Positions 1-9,382 of a DNA stretch of 64,000 nt are shown here, piece by piece (the stretch's first letter is position 1; every line of letters begins with the position of its first letter). Source of the stretch: Rhodocytophaga aerolata (GTDB taxonomy: Bacteria > Bacteroidota > Bacteroidia > Cytophagales > 172606-1); the NCBI RefSeq assembly GCF_030503435.1, contig NZ_JAUKPO010000001.1, positions 744,001 through 808,000 of the forward strand, written 5' to 3'. Both the position numbers and the translations under genes were made by a program. Below the pieces are notes generated by a model that had not been told where the DNA came from, made no database searches, and saw nothing but the letters and a program-made list of their open reading frames with translations.

Positions 1-454
1 CTACATAATACTTTACGCCGCTGTTGGCTCCTTCTGTTAGTTTAAATTCAAAACTCAGTTCAAAATTATCAAACTCTTCCTCTGTGACAATATCGCCATA
101 ACTTGCTGACTCTGATCCATCGGATGCCAGGATAGACAAGGTTCCCTCTTCTACTACCCAGCCTTTTTCCGGAAAAGCATCTTTGTAGGCTCCCCGCCAG
201 CCATTAGTGGTTTTGCCATCAAACAGGAGTTTCCAGCCATTGTTTTTCTCTTCATCTGTCAGGGTATTCATCGGGTCAGCTGCGGAGCTGGCCATGGCTA
301 CGCTGGAGTTTTCCATGACAACGGCTGTATCCAGGTCTTTGGCTACGGCCTGTGTTTTATTTTGCTGATCGCAGGCACTAAGCAAGCTTCCGGCGGCAAC
401 TAGCAGGGCCGCAAGATTTAATGATTTGCTTAGGCTTTTTTTAGGTTGGTTCAT
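1..454 (-). CDS. DUF1080 (3-keto-disaccharide hydrolase-like) lipoprotein, C-terminus cut by window edge
   Basis: The reverse strand from an ATG at 454 reads open to the window edge (about 151 codons) and starts [14 protein letters not shown] hydrophobic stretch ending LLSACDQQ is a typical lipobox, so the protein is probably lipid-anchored. Downstream, [17 protein letters not shown] and [19 protein letters not shown] match the start of the DUF1080 domain, a concanavalin-like beta-sandwich linked to hydrolysis of 3-keto-glycosides. The remaining part of the domain lies outside the window. The neighbouring sugar isomerase-like gene on the same strand is a common partner in Bacteroidota, which supports a role in periplasmic sugar breakdown. 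Family call is from motif recall; the substrate is unknown. Confidence 0.85.
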   Translation of the reverse strand, partial: MNQPKKSLSKSLNLAALLVAAGSLLSACDQQNKTQAVAKDLDTAVVMENSSVAMASSAADPMNTLTDEEKNNGWKLLFDGKTTNGWRGAYKDAFPEKGWVVEEGTLSILASDGSESASYGDIVTEEEFDNFELSFEFKLTEGANSGVKYYV

Positions 455-613
455 AGGTATTGGGTTCTTCTTATGTAAGTACAGGTAAAGATAATGGATG
501 TACAGCTACTTACCTCTATAAGGCACTTTTCGTGAAAATGTACTCAGTGCCAGCCATGATTTTTCTCCCAGCTTCCCGGACGTAAAATTTTACAGCAGGT
601 AAGCAGATGCAAT

Positions 614-1543
614 CTACATTTTAAAGCCGACTTTGCTTTGCAAAAACTCTTTGCTGATCTGGGCACATTGCAGCGGCGAACGTGCTTTATCGGGTACACC
701 ATCCAGTTCTATAATTCCCCAGTTCTTAAATTTTATTTCAGTTAAGGCATTAAATACACCCATCATATCTACTTTCCCTTGCCCTAGTTCTACAAACTTA
801 TACGTCCTTGCATTCTCACCACTGTTTGCTAGAGGTTGCACATCTTTCAGGTGCAGCACGTGAATCAAGTCTTTGTATTGCTTGATGGCTTTTACCGGAT
901 CGCCTCCGCCCTGGTGATAATGCGCTATGTCTAGCAGCAACTTTACAAATTTTGGGTCAGTAGCTTCCATAATCTGCTCTACTTCCTGTGGTGTTTCGCC
1001 CAGCTGGTGCATGTGATTGTGGTAAACAACGGTAATGCCTTCATCGGCTGTACGTTTACCGATTTCGGTCATCAGCTTACCTATATCTTTCAGTTCCTGG
1101 GCTGTGGGCTGCCGGTCTTTGGGGCGTGCATTATTGGTGAGTTGCAAATAAGGGCCTCCACCGATAGACTTCAGAAATTTGGCATGTTTGATATGCTTAT
1201 CCATATGTACCTGCTTTTCTGCAGGATTGATATTAACATTTCCGCTGGAAAAGACCGGAACTGTCAGGTTATGCTCTTTTAACAGCTGGCGCAGTTCATC
1301 TGGCTTCTGCGAATAGGTTTCCAGCGTGTTGGCCCGGAGCTGGATGCCTTTGAAACCTAAGGATGCAATATCTTTTATAGCCTGTACATCATTGCCTCCC
1401 CAGGTAATGGAAGCATAGCCGATTTTCATTCCCGGCGGAACAGCAGCGGAAAACCCGGCAAAGGAACTGGCAGGCAAGGCACTAACGGCGGCCGTGAAGC
1501 CGAGTTGTTTCAAAAAGGATCTTCTGGATAAGGGAGTAGACAT
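614..1543 (-). CDS. Sugar phosphate isomerase/epimerase-like TIM-barrel protein, Tat-exported
   Basis: This 309-residue protein has a twin-arginine export signal (RRSFLKQLG near residue 7, then a hydrophobic Ala-rich stretch), so it should be exported folded. The rest is a xylose-isomerase-like (AP endonuclease 2 family) TIM barrel: KIGYASITWGG opens the first strand, and VVYHNHMHQLG, LLLDIAHYHQGGGDP, LHLKD and GIIELDG carry the usual metal-binding His, Asp and Glu residues. Such exported members often sit beside DUF1080 proteins, as here (159 bp gap, same strand), and are thought to act on oxidised sugars. The exact reaction cannot be told from sequence. The ATG at 1543 fits the signal peptide. 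Confidence 0.88.
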   Translation of the reverse strand: MSTPLSRRSFLKQLGFTAAVSALPASSFAGFSAAVPPGMKIGYASITWGGNDVQAIKDIASLGFKGIQLRANTLETYSQKPDELRQLLKEHNLTVPVFSSGNVNINPAEKQVHMDKHIKHAKFLKSIGGGPYLQLTNNARPKDRQPTAQELKDIGKLMTEIGKRTADEGITVVYHNHMHQLGETPQEVEQIMEATDPKFVKLLLDIAHYHQGGGDPVKAIKQYKDLIHVLHLKDVQPLANSGENARTYKFVELGQGKVDMMGVFNALTEIKFKNWGIIELDGVPDKARSPLQCAQISKEFLQSKVGFKM

Positions 1544-1827
1544 ATATGGTTCAGGTTTTGGTTGATACCTTCTACCCTAAGAGAGAAACAATCCTTGCTT
1601 TTGTACTCTATTGCACACAGGTAAATCCCAGCAAATCTGTTTTCAGGCCATTTCGGATATTCCCACACGAACCATGTAAATCAACTTATCTCATTAATAG
1701 CCAGCTTCCTGAGTGAAATAGCCTGTATTATACGAGAACGAAGTATCCTTTCCTGGCTTGTCTATATTCTCTATATTTGGAAATAAACACAAGTAGTTGT
1801 GTTTATCTATGTGTTGAAATCTATTAA

Positions 1828-2241
1828 ATGAAATGCAGCAAAATCATATTTTATTTGATAATACTATTTATTGCATTATCAATAGTTTATGATGAAATTT
1901 ATACGATTGGCATGATTTCAGGGACCTATGTCTATAACTTTCCTGTGGCTGGTGCGGAGGGACCAAGTCGAGGTGATCAGTTGACTTTAAAGAAAAACGG
2001 ACAATTTGAAAGTGATACATGGGGAAACGGAAGTTTTGCAATAGATGGTTCTGCTTTGGTTTTATCATATAACGATTTGCCGCAAGAAGGAAGTTTTCAG
2101 CTAGAAGATTCATTAGTTAGTTATCAATACCCCGGTGGAGATGTTAGTGTTACATTTCCATTATACAGACCGTTATTTTGGGGTAGGCCACATATTAGTG
2201 TATTTAGAGACCTAAACTATTATTTTCAGAAGATAGATTAA
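1828..2241 (+). CDS. Hypothetical small membrane-anchored or secreted protein
   Basis: A 137-residue protein that I do not recognise. It starts with a hydrophobic segment (residues 4-20, rich in Ile and Leu) that could be a signal anchor. The remainder is rich in Gly, Ser and aromatic residues and reads like short beta strands (for example GTYVYNFPVAG, LTLKKNGQFESDTWGNGSF, SLVSYQYPGGDVSVTFPLY), similar in feel to small Bacteroidota proteins with a lipocalin- or META-like sandwich, but no motif confirms that. The ORF is more AT-rich than its neighbours. A TATATTTG element at 1772-1779 resembles the Bacteroidetes -7 box, but no matching -33 TTG is at the right distance. It begins the accessory-looking plus-strand stretch up to 5.6 kb. 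Confidence 0.55.
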   Translation: MKCSKIIFYLIILFIALSIVYDEIYTIGMISGTYVYNFPVAGAEGPSRGDQLTLKKNGQFESDTWGNGSFAIDGSALVLSYNDLPQEGSFQLEDSLVSYQYPGGDVSVTFPLYRPLFWGRPHISVFRDLNYYFQKID

Positions 2242-2392
2242 TAAGTGATTCAAATACGGAAGGATTGATAAAAAAGCCCATTGGCTAACACCTTCTCCAC
2301 GACAACCGGCCTTACCTCATGCAATGCAAACCACAACAGGATTGGTATACGAGGAGGTTTGAGCCATTTCCTGCAAGCCTAAAACAACGCAT

Positions 2393-3325
2393 ATGCTTAA
2401 GTTATACTTTTCCTTATTGATTGTCTTTATTTGCACTTTCAGTTACAGCCAGAAAATTGAAACCGTTTACTTAAATGCAAAAGACAATACTTCTGGCTTA
2501 TATGTAATTGTCTATCCGCCTAAACCTCCCTGGTCAGGATTCATGTTGCTTGTTCCAGGAATGTTTCAGCAGCCACAAGATGTTTTGAAGCAAACAGAAC
2601 TACCCAAAATTGCGGCCCAGAAAGGTATTCTTACGATTATCCCTACTTTCAAAACTGGTATCTCTTCCTTGGGTATTGATACAGCGACACAAGCCTCGCT
2701 TCTGGACATTCTTCAACACGTAACAAGCAGGAATAAACTTATTGACCAGCCATTTTATGTGGGCGGATTTTCCATAGGTGGAACTTGTGCCCTTAAATAT
2801 GCGGAGCTTGCTTTAAGTAGCAATTATCCCATTAAACCTTCTGCCGCTTTTGCTATTGATGCACCACTCGACTTCGAAAGACTTTACAACGCTTCGGTAA
2901 AGGAAAGAAGATTGGCAGGTACTGACAAAGAGCTTTTGGCTGAAACCACCTATATGCTACAGCGCTTTGAAAAAGAGTTTGGCGGTGCTCCGGCTGACTT
3001 TTTGTCTTTTTACCATAAAGGCTCCCCATATTCGTTCAGCGATACCACACAACAAGCGATTAAACCACTAATTAATTTACCCATCCGATTATATACCGAA
3101 CCGGATGTTGATTGGTGGCTCAAACTAGGAGTGAATTATTCAGGGATGAATGCTTTTGATTGTGCAGCCATGGTTAACGATTTAAAGAAAATGGGCAGTA
3201 CTAAAGTTGACTTGATTACTACAATGAATAAAGGGTACAGAAAACCAGACAACCAAAGACATCCTCATTCCTGGAGTATCGCTGAGCCAAATGACCTTGT
3301 AAAATGGTTGTTGACTCAGAAGTGA
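2393..3325 (+). CDS. Secreted alpha/beta hydrolase
   Basis: The 310-residue product has an N-terminal signal peptide (residues 1-20, ending SYSQ) and an alpha/beta hydrolase fold. The nucleophile elbow is GFSIGG at residues 125-130, with Ser127 as the likely nucleophile, and the oxyanion-hole strand is LLVPGMFQQP near residue 52. A His close to the C-terminus (RHPHSW) is a candidate catalytic base. The substrate is not evident; the fold includes esterases, lipases and peptidases. It stands alone, with 151 bp upstream and 124 bp downstream to its neighbours, so it is probably its own transcription unit. Confidence 0.8.
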   Translation: MLKLYFSLLIVFICTFSYSQKIETVYLNAKDNTSGLYVIVYPPKPPWSGFMLLVPGMFQQPQDVLKQTELPKIAAQKGILTIIPTFKTGISSLGIDTATQASLLDILQHVTSRNKLIDQPFYVGGFSIGGTCALKYAELALSSNYPIKPSAAFAIDAPLDFERLYNASVKERRLAGTDKELLAETTYMLQRFEKEFGGAPADFLSFYHKGSPYSFSDTTQQAIKPLINLPIRLYTEPDVDWWLKLGVNYSGMNAFDCAAMVNDLKKMGSTKVDLITTMNKGYRKPDNQRHPHSWSIAEPNDLVKWLLTQK

Positions 3326-3449
3326 CATATGCCGACAGGTAACATCGGGCATAATAAGATAATGGGCCTCCTCACCACAGAGCCATACTACAACGGCACG
3401 TTTTGCGTAATCCTTTGGTGTGTAGATGGCAATCAAAAGATAGTGAACA

Positions 3450-3992
3450 ATGGCAGAGAATACTTTGAAAATTAACTTAAGAACCTGGCGAATTTCGGAT
3501 TTGGACAGTTTGGTTACGTACGCAAATAACTGGAATATTGCTAAAAATTTAATGGACAGATTTCCTCATCCATATACGGAGGAAGACGCAAAATCATTTA
3601 TTGAGTACGCAGGCGGAGCTGGGGCAGCACACATTTTTGCCATTGAGCTGAGAGGACAAGCCATAGGTGGCATCAGTTTGGAGCCTCAGGCAGATATTCA
3701 CAGAAAAAATGCAGAGTTAGGGTACTGGCTAGCCGAACCTTTCTGGGGACAAGGTATCATTAGCCAGGCTATTAAGCAAATGGTAGATTATGCGTTTGCC
3801 ACGTACGATATTGACCGGATAGTTGCTCGTCCCTTCGGGCATAATGTTGCTTCCCACCGGGTGTTAAAAAAGAATGGGTTTGTTTTGGAAGCAACATTAA
3901 AAAAAGTGCTGTACAAAAATGACCAATATATGGACGAATGGATTTATGCAATTAGAAAGCAAACTTGGGAAGAACAAAAACAGAACCACTAG
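3450..3992 (+). CDS. GNAT family N-acetyltransferase (RimJ/RimL-like)
   Basis: A 180-residue single-domain acetyltransferase. LRTWRISDLDSLVTYANN at the start is typical of the RimJ/RimL branch. The acetyl-CoA pyrophosphate loop is in ELGYWLAEPFWGQGIISQA (residues about 90-108), and FGHNVASHRVLKKNGFVLEA is the conserved beta5-alpha4 region. The protein transfers acetyl from acetyl-CoA to an amine, either a ribosomal or other protein N-terminus or a small molecule; which one cannot be told. No operon partner is visible. Confidence 0.88.
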   Translation: MAENTLKINLRTWRISDLDSLVTYANNWNIAKNLMDRFPHPYTEEDAKSFIEYAGGAGAAHIFAIELRGQAIGGISLEPQADIHRKNAELGYWLAEPFWGQGIISQAIKQMVDYAFATYDIDRIVARPFGHNVASHRVLKKNGFVLEATLKKVLYKNDQYMDEWIYAIRKQTWEEQKQNH

Positions 3993-4277
3993 CCCCAGCT
4001 GCTCAGAAATAAGCAGTATGTGTACGCTTGATTTGGCTAAACAAAAGCAACTAACCAAATGAAAATAAACGCAGTCTTCCTTAAAGGAACAACTGGTAAT
4101 CAGAGACAGGAAAGGATTTGAAACTAGCTAGCCTGACTTTTGAAGGAAGAAATAAATACGTAGCTATATACCGGTGCAGCCGGCCCCAGCTTCACCTGGA
4201 TCACTCGGTGTGCTGATGCGTATTACTCATAATGGTTAATGAGAAAACTCTTAAAATTTTAGGTATAAACAAATACT

Positions 4278-4922
4278 ATGGCAGAATTCTGGGAATCAAG
4301 CTTTCAAGGCAAACAGACCATGTGGGGATTTGAACCTGCAGATTCAGCCATTGCCTCCCTTAATTTATTCCGGGAACAAGGGCTTAACAAAATTTTAATA
4401 CCTGGATTTGGGTATGGCAGAAATGTCAAGATTTTTATGGATCATGGATTCTATGTAACTGGTATAGAAATCTCGGAAACTGCCATTGTATTAGCAAAAA
4501 AGCACTATGGCGATGATGTGAAGGTATACCATGGTTCAGTTAGTGCAATGCCCTTTGACCAAGAGTTATACGATGGAATTTTTTGTTATGCGTTAATCCA
4601 TTTATTAAATGCCCAAGAGCGGATTAAATTGATTAGTGATTGTTATCATCAACTTAGACCTGGTGGATACATGATTTTTGTAGCCATTTCAACCAACGCC
4701 ACTACCTACGGGCAAGGCAAAAAACTAAGTAAAAACAGGTTTCTAACCCAGCATGGGGTTAAGCTATTCTTTTATGATCGGGAAGCAATAGAAAAAGAGT
4801 TTGGCAACTTTGGGTTGATTGAAGCTACCGAAATAGACGAACCTGCAAAAAGTATGGGAAACAAACCCTCGCAAAAATTCTGGCAAATCATATGTAAAAA
4901 AGGGGATTCAGTTAATTCATAA
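4278..4922 (+). CDS. Class I SAM-dependent methyltransferase
   Basis: A 214-residue methyltransferase. Motif I, which binds S-adenosylmethionine, is ILIPGFGYGRNVKIF (residues 39-53), followed by the acidic end of the second strand in VTGIEIS (60-66). The central DGIFCYALIHLL and the PGGYMIFV strand complete the Rossmann-like fold. The opening FWESSFQGKQTMWGFEPADSA resembles TehB/thiol-methyltransferase-like proteins, but the substrate is not determined. There are 285 bp of apparently non-coding DNA upstream. Confidence 0.85.
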   Translation: MAEFWESSFQGKQTMWGFEPADSAIASLNLFREQGLNKILIPGFGYGRNVKIFMDHGFYVTGIEISETAIVLAKKHYGDDVKVYHGSVSAMPFDQELYDGIFCYALIHLLNAQERIKLISDCYHQLRPGGYMIFVAISTNATTYGQGKKLSKNRFLTQHGVKLFFYDREAIEKEFGNFGLIEATEIDEPAKSMGNKPSQKFWQIICKKGDSVNS

Positions 4923-5102
4923 AGCAAGTTATTTCAAGATATCAAAAGGCCATCATACTAAAGCCGGTCCACCATCACCGGCAAAACAGAGCACACCCAA
5001 CAAGAGGCTATTGGCAGAAGCTTACTGATGCAAGATATGCATACAGTTAAACACTTAGCTGCTAGCCTTTTATCAACTACTTGCGTTAAAGGGATAGAGC
5101 AA

Positions 5103-5579
5103 ATGATACTAGAAATGACTAAATTAAAATCAAAAACAATTTTTGAACGGTTTGCTAATACAAGTACCCGCTTTACAGGCCGCCCAATGGCTTTTATTGT
5201 TGCTTTTATGGTGGTGTTGTTATGGGCAGTTACCGGACCCATCTTTAATTTTTCGGATACCTGGCAACTGGTTATTAATACAGGTACGACTATCGTTACG
5301 TTTTTGATGGTATTTCTTATTCAACAAACCCAGAACAAAGATTCAGCCGCCATCCATTTGAAACTGAATGAGATTGTAGCTGCATTAAAAGGCGCCAGCA
5401 ACCGCCTGATTAATGTGCAGGATTTAAGTGAACGGGAGATACAAACGCTGCTTAAGTTCTACCAGGATTTATCGGAGATGGCCAAAGAAGATAATGAAAT
5501 AGCGATTTCGCATACGGTAGAAGAAGCCGTTGAAAATCAGGAGGAAAAAATGAAATCTCGCCTGGAGGGCAAAGATTGA
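5103..5579 (+). CDS. Low-affinity iron permease family membrane protein
   Basis: The open frame extends back to 5028, but the ATG at 5103 is preferred because family members start close to the FERFANTSTRFTGRPMAF motif and the extra 25 residues look unrelated. The product (158 residues) has two membrane segments, AFIVAFMVVLLWAVTGPIF and WQLVINTGTTIVTFLMVFLIQ, then a soluble C-terminal helix region rich in Glu and Lys. This matches the family named low-affinity iron permease after its fungal members; in bacteria the transport role is unproven, and NKDSAAIHLKLNEI is its signature. It closes the loose plus-strand accessory group. Confidence 0.8.
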   Translation: MILEMTKLKSKTIFERFANTSTRFTGRPMAFIVAFMVVLLWAVTGPIFNFSDTWQLVINTGTTIVTFLMVFLIQQTQNKDSAAIHLKLNEIVAALKGASNRLINVQDLSEREIQTLLKFYQDLSEMAKEDNEIAISHTVEEAVENQEEKMKSRLEGKD

Positions 5580-5682
5580 TATAGCTGTATAATACCTTTC
5601 CTGACATCGGGAGCCCATTGCTGAAAGCCAAACGACGAATGGATGTATCTACCTAAGAGCAGTATGTATAATACATTGATCA

Positions 5683-6900
5683 TTAGTCACTGACTACTAC
5701 TTGCCTGGCCCGCAGGTTTTCAAACACAGTGCGGTAGGGTGTGTAGCTGGGCGATTTTTTGTCTACCGCATTGTTATTCAAATAGAGTAATTTCAGGTTA
5801 GGCAACTCAGCCAGTTTCAGGTCAAATTCTTCAATGGTATTGTTGGAAATATCCAGGTCTTTCAGGTTGTGTAATTCTACAATCTGAGCCGGAAATCTGG
5901 TAAAGTAATTATGATGGATATGCAGCACTTCCAGGTTTTTCAGTTGACCGATACTTTTTGGAAGCACCATTAACCGGTTGTGGTGGGCATATAAACCTTG
6001 CAGGTTAGGTAACTGGCCAACTTCCTGCGGCAATTCCACCAGTTTGTTGTACGACAAATATAATACTTCTAACTGTTGCAGATTTTTTATATCAGGCGAC
6101 AGGGTTTGAATTTTGTTATGCGCTAGATCCAGTTCATATAATGTCTTTAACTGATAAATACTAGCCGGCACCGTTTGTAGATCGTTTTTATAAAGAATAA
6201 TAGAAATCAATCCTTGCAACTGGCTTATCCGGTCTGGGATGGAAGTTAATTTGTTACCAGCCAGGTTCAGTTTTTGCAGGCCTGTAAAAGAAGTTATCTC
6301 CAGAGGTAGTTCGGTAAGTAAATTTGTATGGAGCACCAGTTCTTGCAGGTTTTTTAATCTGTGTAAGGTGCCAGGCAATCTGGTTAACCCGCTATTGGCC
6401 AGGCTTAGTTTTCCGATGCGCCCGCTTCTGGCAAACCTGATTTTCATATCTACTGGTTCTTCCCGCACAGCCGCCATCTGCTTAATCACTGAATCTCTTT
6501 TTTCTTCCTCCAGAAAATCTATTGTATTCAGTTCATCCATTAAGGTCTTTAGCCGTTCCCGCTGGGCTTGTGTTCCATTGCCCGACAAATTAACTTCATA
6601 CAAAGCTTTTAACTTCCTCAGCTTTGCCGGTACTTTGCGGATAATGTTATTAGAAAGATTGATTCCCTGAAGGTTTTTAAACCGGTAAATGTTTTTTGGA
6701 ATTTTTTTCAGATTCCGGTTACTTAGGTTAAGATAATAAACTGTATCCGGACGGTTGCTTTCCAGGGCTTTTTCAAAAGGTATCCAGCGTTCGGCTTGCT
6801 TGTCAAAGTTTAAGGATAGCTTCACTGGTTCCTGGGCGAAGGCGGTAATCTGAAGTAAAATAAAGGTAATTGCTAGACCAAACGCTGGGAAATACTTCAT
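5683..6900 (-). CDS. Secreted leucine-rich-repeat protein
   Basis: This 405-residue protein has a signal peptide (first about 22 residues, ending AFAQ). Two blocks of 22-24-residue leucine-rich repeats are visible, at about residues 55-115 and 165-395, with the LxxLxxLxLxxNxLxxLP pattern of bacterial and Ras-associated LRR proteins. The blocks are separated by a charged, repeat-poor linker (about 116-160, ELNTIDFLEEEKRDSV). The last segment ends in RAYFENL-like helix sequence rather than an obvious T9SS sorting domain. LRR arcs bind proteins; the partner is unknown. It lies convergent with the preceding gene and is probably monocistronic. Confidence 0.85.
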   Translation of the reverse strand: MKYFPAFGLAITFILLQITAFAQEPVKLSLNFDKQAERWIPFEKALESNRPDTVYYLNLSNRNLKKIPKNIYRFKNLQGINLSNNIIRKVPAKLRKLKALYEVNLSGNGTQAQRERLKTLMDELNTIDFLEEEKRDSVIKQMAAVREEPVDMKIRFARSGRIGKLSLANSGLTRLPGTLHRLKNLQELVLHTNLLTELPLEITSFTGLQKLNLAGNKLTSIPDRISQLQGLISIILYKNDLQTVPASIYQLKTLYELDLAHNKIQTLSPDIKNLQQLEVLYLSYNKLVELPQEVGQLPNLQGLYAHHNRLMVLPKSIGQLKNLEVLHIHHNYFTRFPAQIVELHNLKDLDISNNTIEEFDLKLAELPNLKLLYLNNNAVDKKSPSYTPYRTVFENLRARQVVVSD

Positions 6901-7014
6901 AGCTAAGCAGAAACTAAAATATTAGTTCAAGTTACGAAATACAACGTAGGAATCAAACCCGCCTTCTGCTTTTGTTCTCCTGAAACCATTTATCATGTAT
7001 ACAGAAACAGCTAC

Positions 7015-8037
7015 TTAAAACTGGAATTTTTCTTCCTGCAGCAGTTTATTCTTTTCTCCCCGGATTTGCAGATGCACATTAAGCAGTTGTTGCCAATCTA
7101 TAGTAATTACTCCAAAATTCAGCACATTCATAAGCTTGCCAACCCGGTAACGGTTTGGTTCTCCTTTATTATTAGTTGCGGAATGAGTAAGTCCGCTGGC
7201 CGTAACCTCATATAGGGGATAGGCAACACCCGGATATGTGTATTTAGATATTTCAGCAATATGCCTGTCGCCGCTGAGCAGAATTACACCGGGGGCTTTT
7301 GTACTGGAAATCAGCTCAAACAGACGTTTACGTTCCTGCGGAAAATTCGCCCACTTCTCATAAATATGTTCCTCAGGAATCATCTGTATACCACTGGCGA
7401 TCAGGTGAATGGCTGCTTTGCTGTTTGTTAATTCTTTTTCCAGCCATTGCCACTGCGCTTCGCCCAGAATAGTACCAGTTTCATTGGGTATATACATTTT
7501 GTTTTGCTTCATTAACGTATCGCGGAAATACCGGGCATCCAGCAGAATTACTTTTACCTGCTTGCCTTCAGGCCCATAGGTATACGATTCATAGGCCCCC
7601 GCTCTGGTACGGCGTTCGCTTCCCGCCGGTACATCCAGAAAATCTAACATAAGCTGCTGGCTTTCTTCTTTTTTTGCATAGGCTTTTCCTCCGTCATTTA
7701 TGCCGTAATCATGGTCGTCCCATATACCAATGATGGTAGAAGAAGCTGCCAGTTTTTGGTAATCTGCATGATTTTTCTGCACGTCATATTTCTGCTTCAT
7801 TACCGACATATCGTGCGTATCGCCATAAATATTATCACCTAACCACATCCATAGCTGCGGCCTGTTTTTCAAAATGGGCTTCCACAAAGGTTGCGGATCA
7901 TACTCGTGGCTACAGGAACCAAAAGCGATTTGTGTTAAGGGTTCAGTACGCAGATCGCTGGAAGTAGTAAGGCGGGGAGTACAGGCGTTTACCAAAACTA
8001 CGATGATGGAAAAAGCAAACAGATTTTTGAGGTACAT
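7015..8037 (-). CDS. PhoD-like alkaline phosphatase family lipoprotein
   Basis: The 340-residue product carries a lipoprotein-like signal ending LVNAC (Cys19). Metallophosphatase motifs follow: FGSCS (39-43), WLGDNIYGDTHD (65-76), the family hallmark IWDDHDYG (105-112), LLDARYFRD, LSGDRHIAE and the final aromatic strands. PhoD-type enzymes use calcium and iron to hydrolyse phosphodiesters and phosphomonoesters outside the cytoplasm. At 340 residues it is shorter than Bacillus PhoD, lacking the large N-terminal beta domain, as usual for Bacteroidota members. It is divergent from the transporter gene at 8.2 kb, with a short shared upstream region. Confidence 0.9.
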   Translation of the reverse strand: MYLKNLFAFSIIVVLVNACTPRLTTSSDLRTEPLTQIAFGSCSHEYDPQPLWKPILKNRPQLWMWLGDNIYGDTHDMSVMKQKYDVQKNHADYQKLAASSTIIGIWDDHDYGINDGGKAYAKKEESQQLMLDFLDVPAGSERRTRAGAYESYTYGPEGKQVKVILLDARYFRDTLMKQNKMYIPNETGTILGEAQWQWLEKELTNSKAAIHLIASGIQMIPEEHIYEKWANFPQERKRLFELISSTKAPGVILLSGDRHIAEISKYTYPGVAYPLYEVTASGLTHSATNNKGEPNRYRVGKLMNVLNFGVITIDWQQLLNVHLQIRGEKNKLLQEEKFQF

Positions 8038-8182
8038 AGCCTAAAGGAATTAAACAACAAATAAATAATTTTAAAATTAGGTTGCCTAAACGAGGATTGC
8101 ATAAAAACAAAGTAAAATTATTGTGAAATTTGCCTTCCAGAAAACCGGCATTGCTACACCAGATACCCGTACAAACCCAGAT

Positions 8183-9247
8183 ATGAAATCCATTTCCTCT
8201 GAAAAAACGAAAGAAGTTAGCGCACAGCCACCCTCCAGGTATACACACCTACGTAGGTTACTGGCCAGGGCGGGCTTCGATGGGTTTATGCTTTGCCTGT
8301 TGCTGATGCTTTTGCTGGCGTATTGGTTTCCCAAGTTTGGCACTGAACAAAGCCCCCTGCCTCTGGAGGAAATTACAACCTATGGCGTTTCGGTAATCTT
8401 CTTCTTCTATGGACTAAAGCTCTCTCCGGAAAAACTCCGGGCCGGACTTAGCAACTGGCGGCTGCATGTGCTTATTCACCTTACAACGTTTGTCTTGTTT
8501 CCATTGCTCATTTTGAGCACATATACTTTTGCTGATGGAGCTGAAAACCGCTTGCTCTGGCTGGCTGTTTTTTATGTAGCCATTTTGCCTTCCACGGTTT
8601 CTTCGTCGGTGGTTATGGTGTCTATAGCCGGGGGAAATATGCCGGCTGCTATATTCAATGCCAGTATCTCCAGCCTGATTGGCGTGTTTATTACACCTAT
8701 GTGGATAAGTTTATTTCTGAATACCAGTGAGGGAGAGTACAACATCTGGCCGGTAATTGGCAAACTCACATTGCAGGTAATTTTTCCGGTTATAGCAGGT
8801 TTGCTACTCCATTCCCGCCTGGGGTCCTTTGCTGAAAAATACCGGCAGCAGTTAAAGTACTTCGATCAGTTTATTATTTTGCTCATTGTGTATACATCCT
8901 TTTGTGAATCGTTTGCCCGGAATTTGTTTGCCAGTTTGCGGATGACGGATTTGCTGCTGCTGGCTGTAGCTATGCTGGGTTTATTTTTTTTGGTGTATGG
9001 GCTGGTATTTGCTATCTGCCAACTCCTTCACTTCAACCGGGCCGACAGAATTACCGCCTTGTTTTGCGGCTCTAAGAAATCGTTGGTGCAAGGTACAGTT
9101 ATGTCGAAGGTACTTTTCCGGGATGCCAATACAGTTGGTATTATTTTGCTGCCGATTATGCTGTATCATGCCTTGCAATTGATAGCCGCCAGTATTATTG
9201 CCCAGTCTATGGCAAGGAAGCACACAACAAGTATTAGTAGCAAATAA
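8183..9247 (+). CDS. SLC10A7-like bile acid:sodium symporter family transporter
   Basis: A membrane protein of 354 residues with about ten hydrophobic segments. The frame is open from a GTG at 8123, but the ATG at 8183 is more likely because the extra 20 residues are not family-like. ITTYGVSVIFFFYGLKLSP (after the first helix) and FCGSKKSLVQGTVMSKVLF are the signatures of the SLC10A7-type branch of the bile-acid:sodium symporter superfamily. The substrate of bacterial members is not firmly known; sodium-coupled organic anion movement is inferred from the family. It is transcribed away from the PhoD-like gene. Confidence 0.87.
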   Translation: MKSISSEKTKEVSAQPPSRYTHLRRLLARAGFDGFMLCLLLMLLLAYWFPKFGTEQSPLPLEEITTYGVSVIFFFYGLKLSPEKLRAGLSNWRLHVLIHLTTFVLFPLLILSTYTFADGAENRLLWLAVFYVAILPSTVSSSVVMVSIAGGNMPAAIFNASISSLIGVFITPMWISLFLNTSEGEYNIWPVIGKLTLQVIFPVIAGLLLHSRLGSFAEKYRQQLKYFDQFIILLIVYTSFCESFARNLFASLRMTDLLLLAVAMLGLFFLVYGLVFAICQLLHFNRADRITALFCGSKKSLVQGTVMSKVLFRDANTVGIILLPIMLYHALQLIAASIIAQSMARKHTTSISSK

Positions 9248-9382
9248 GACTACGGGTAACTGGAGCACATAATACAAGCTGAATACTATTTCTTAGTTCT
9301 ATGCTCCTCATCGTTTTGATTGTGAAATTTTACATACCCAGATTTTTTACGAACAATATAAGCCTTCATCCGTCATATACTT

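Noticed and set aside
2242-3449. Integron cassette array (attC sites) in the accessory stretch
   Set aside because: Gaps were read for RYYYAAC/GTTRRRY pairs and none was found in the required layout; no integrase is present.
5028-5102. Upstream extension of the iron-permease-like protein
   Set aside because: The 25 extra residues do not look like the family start and the ATG at 5103 fits better.
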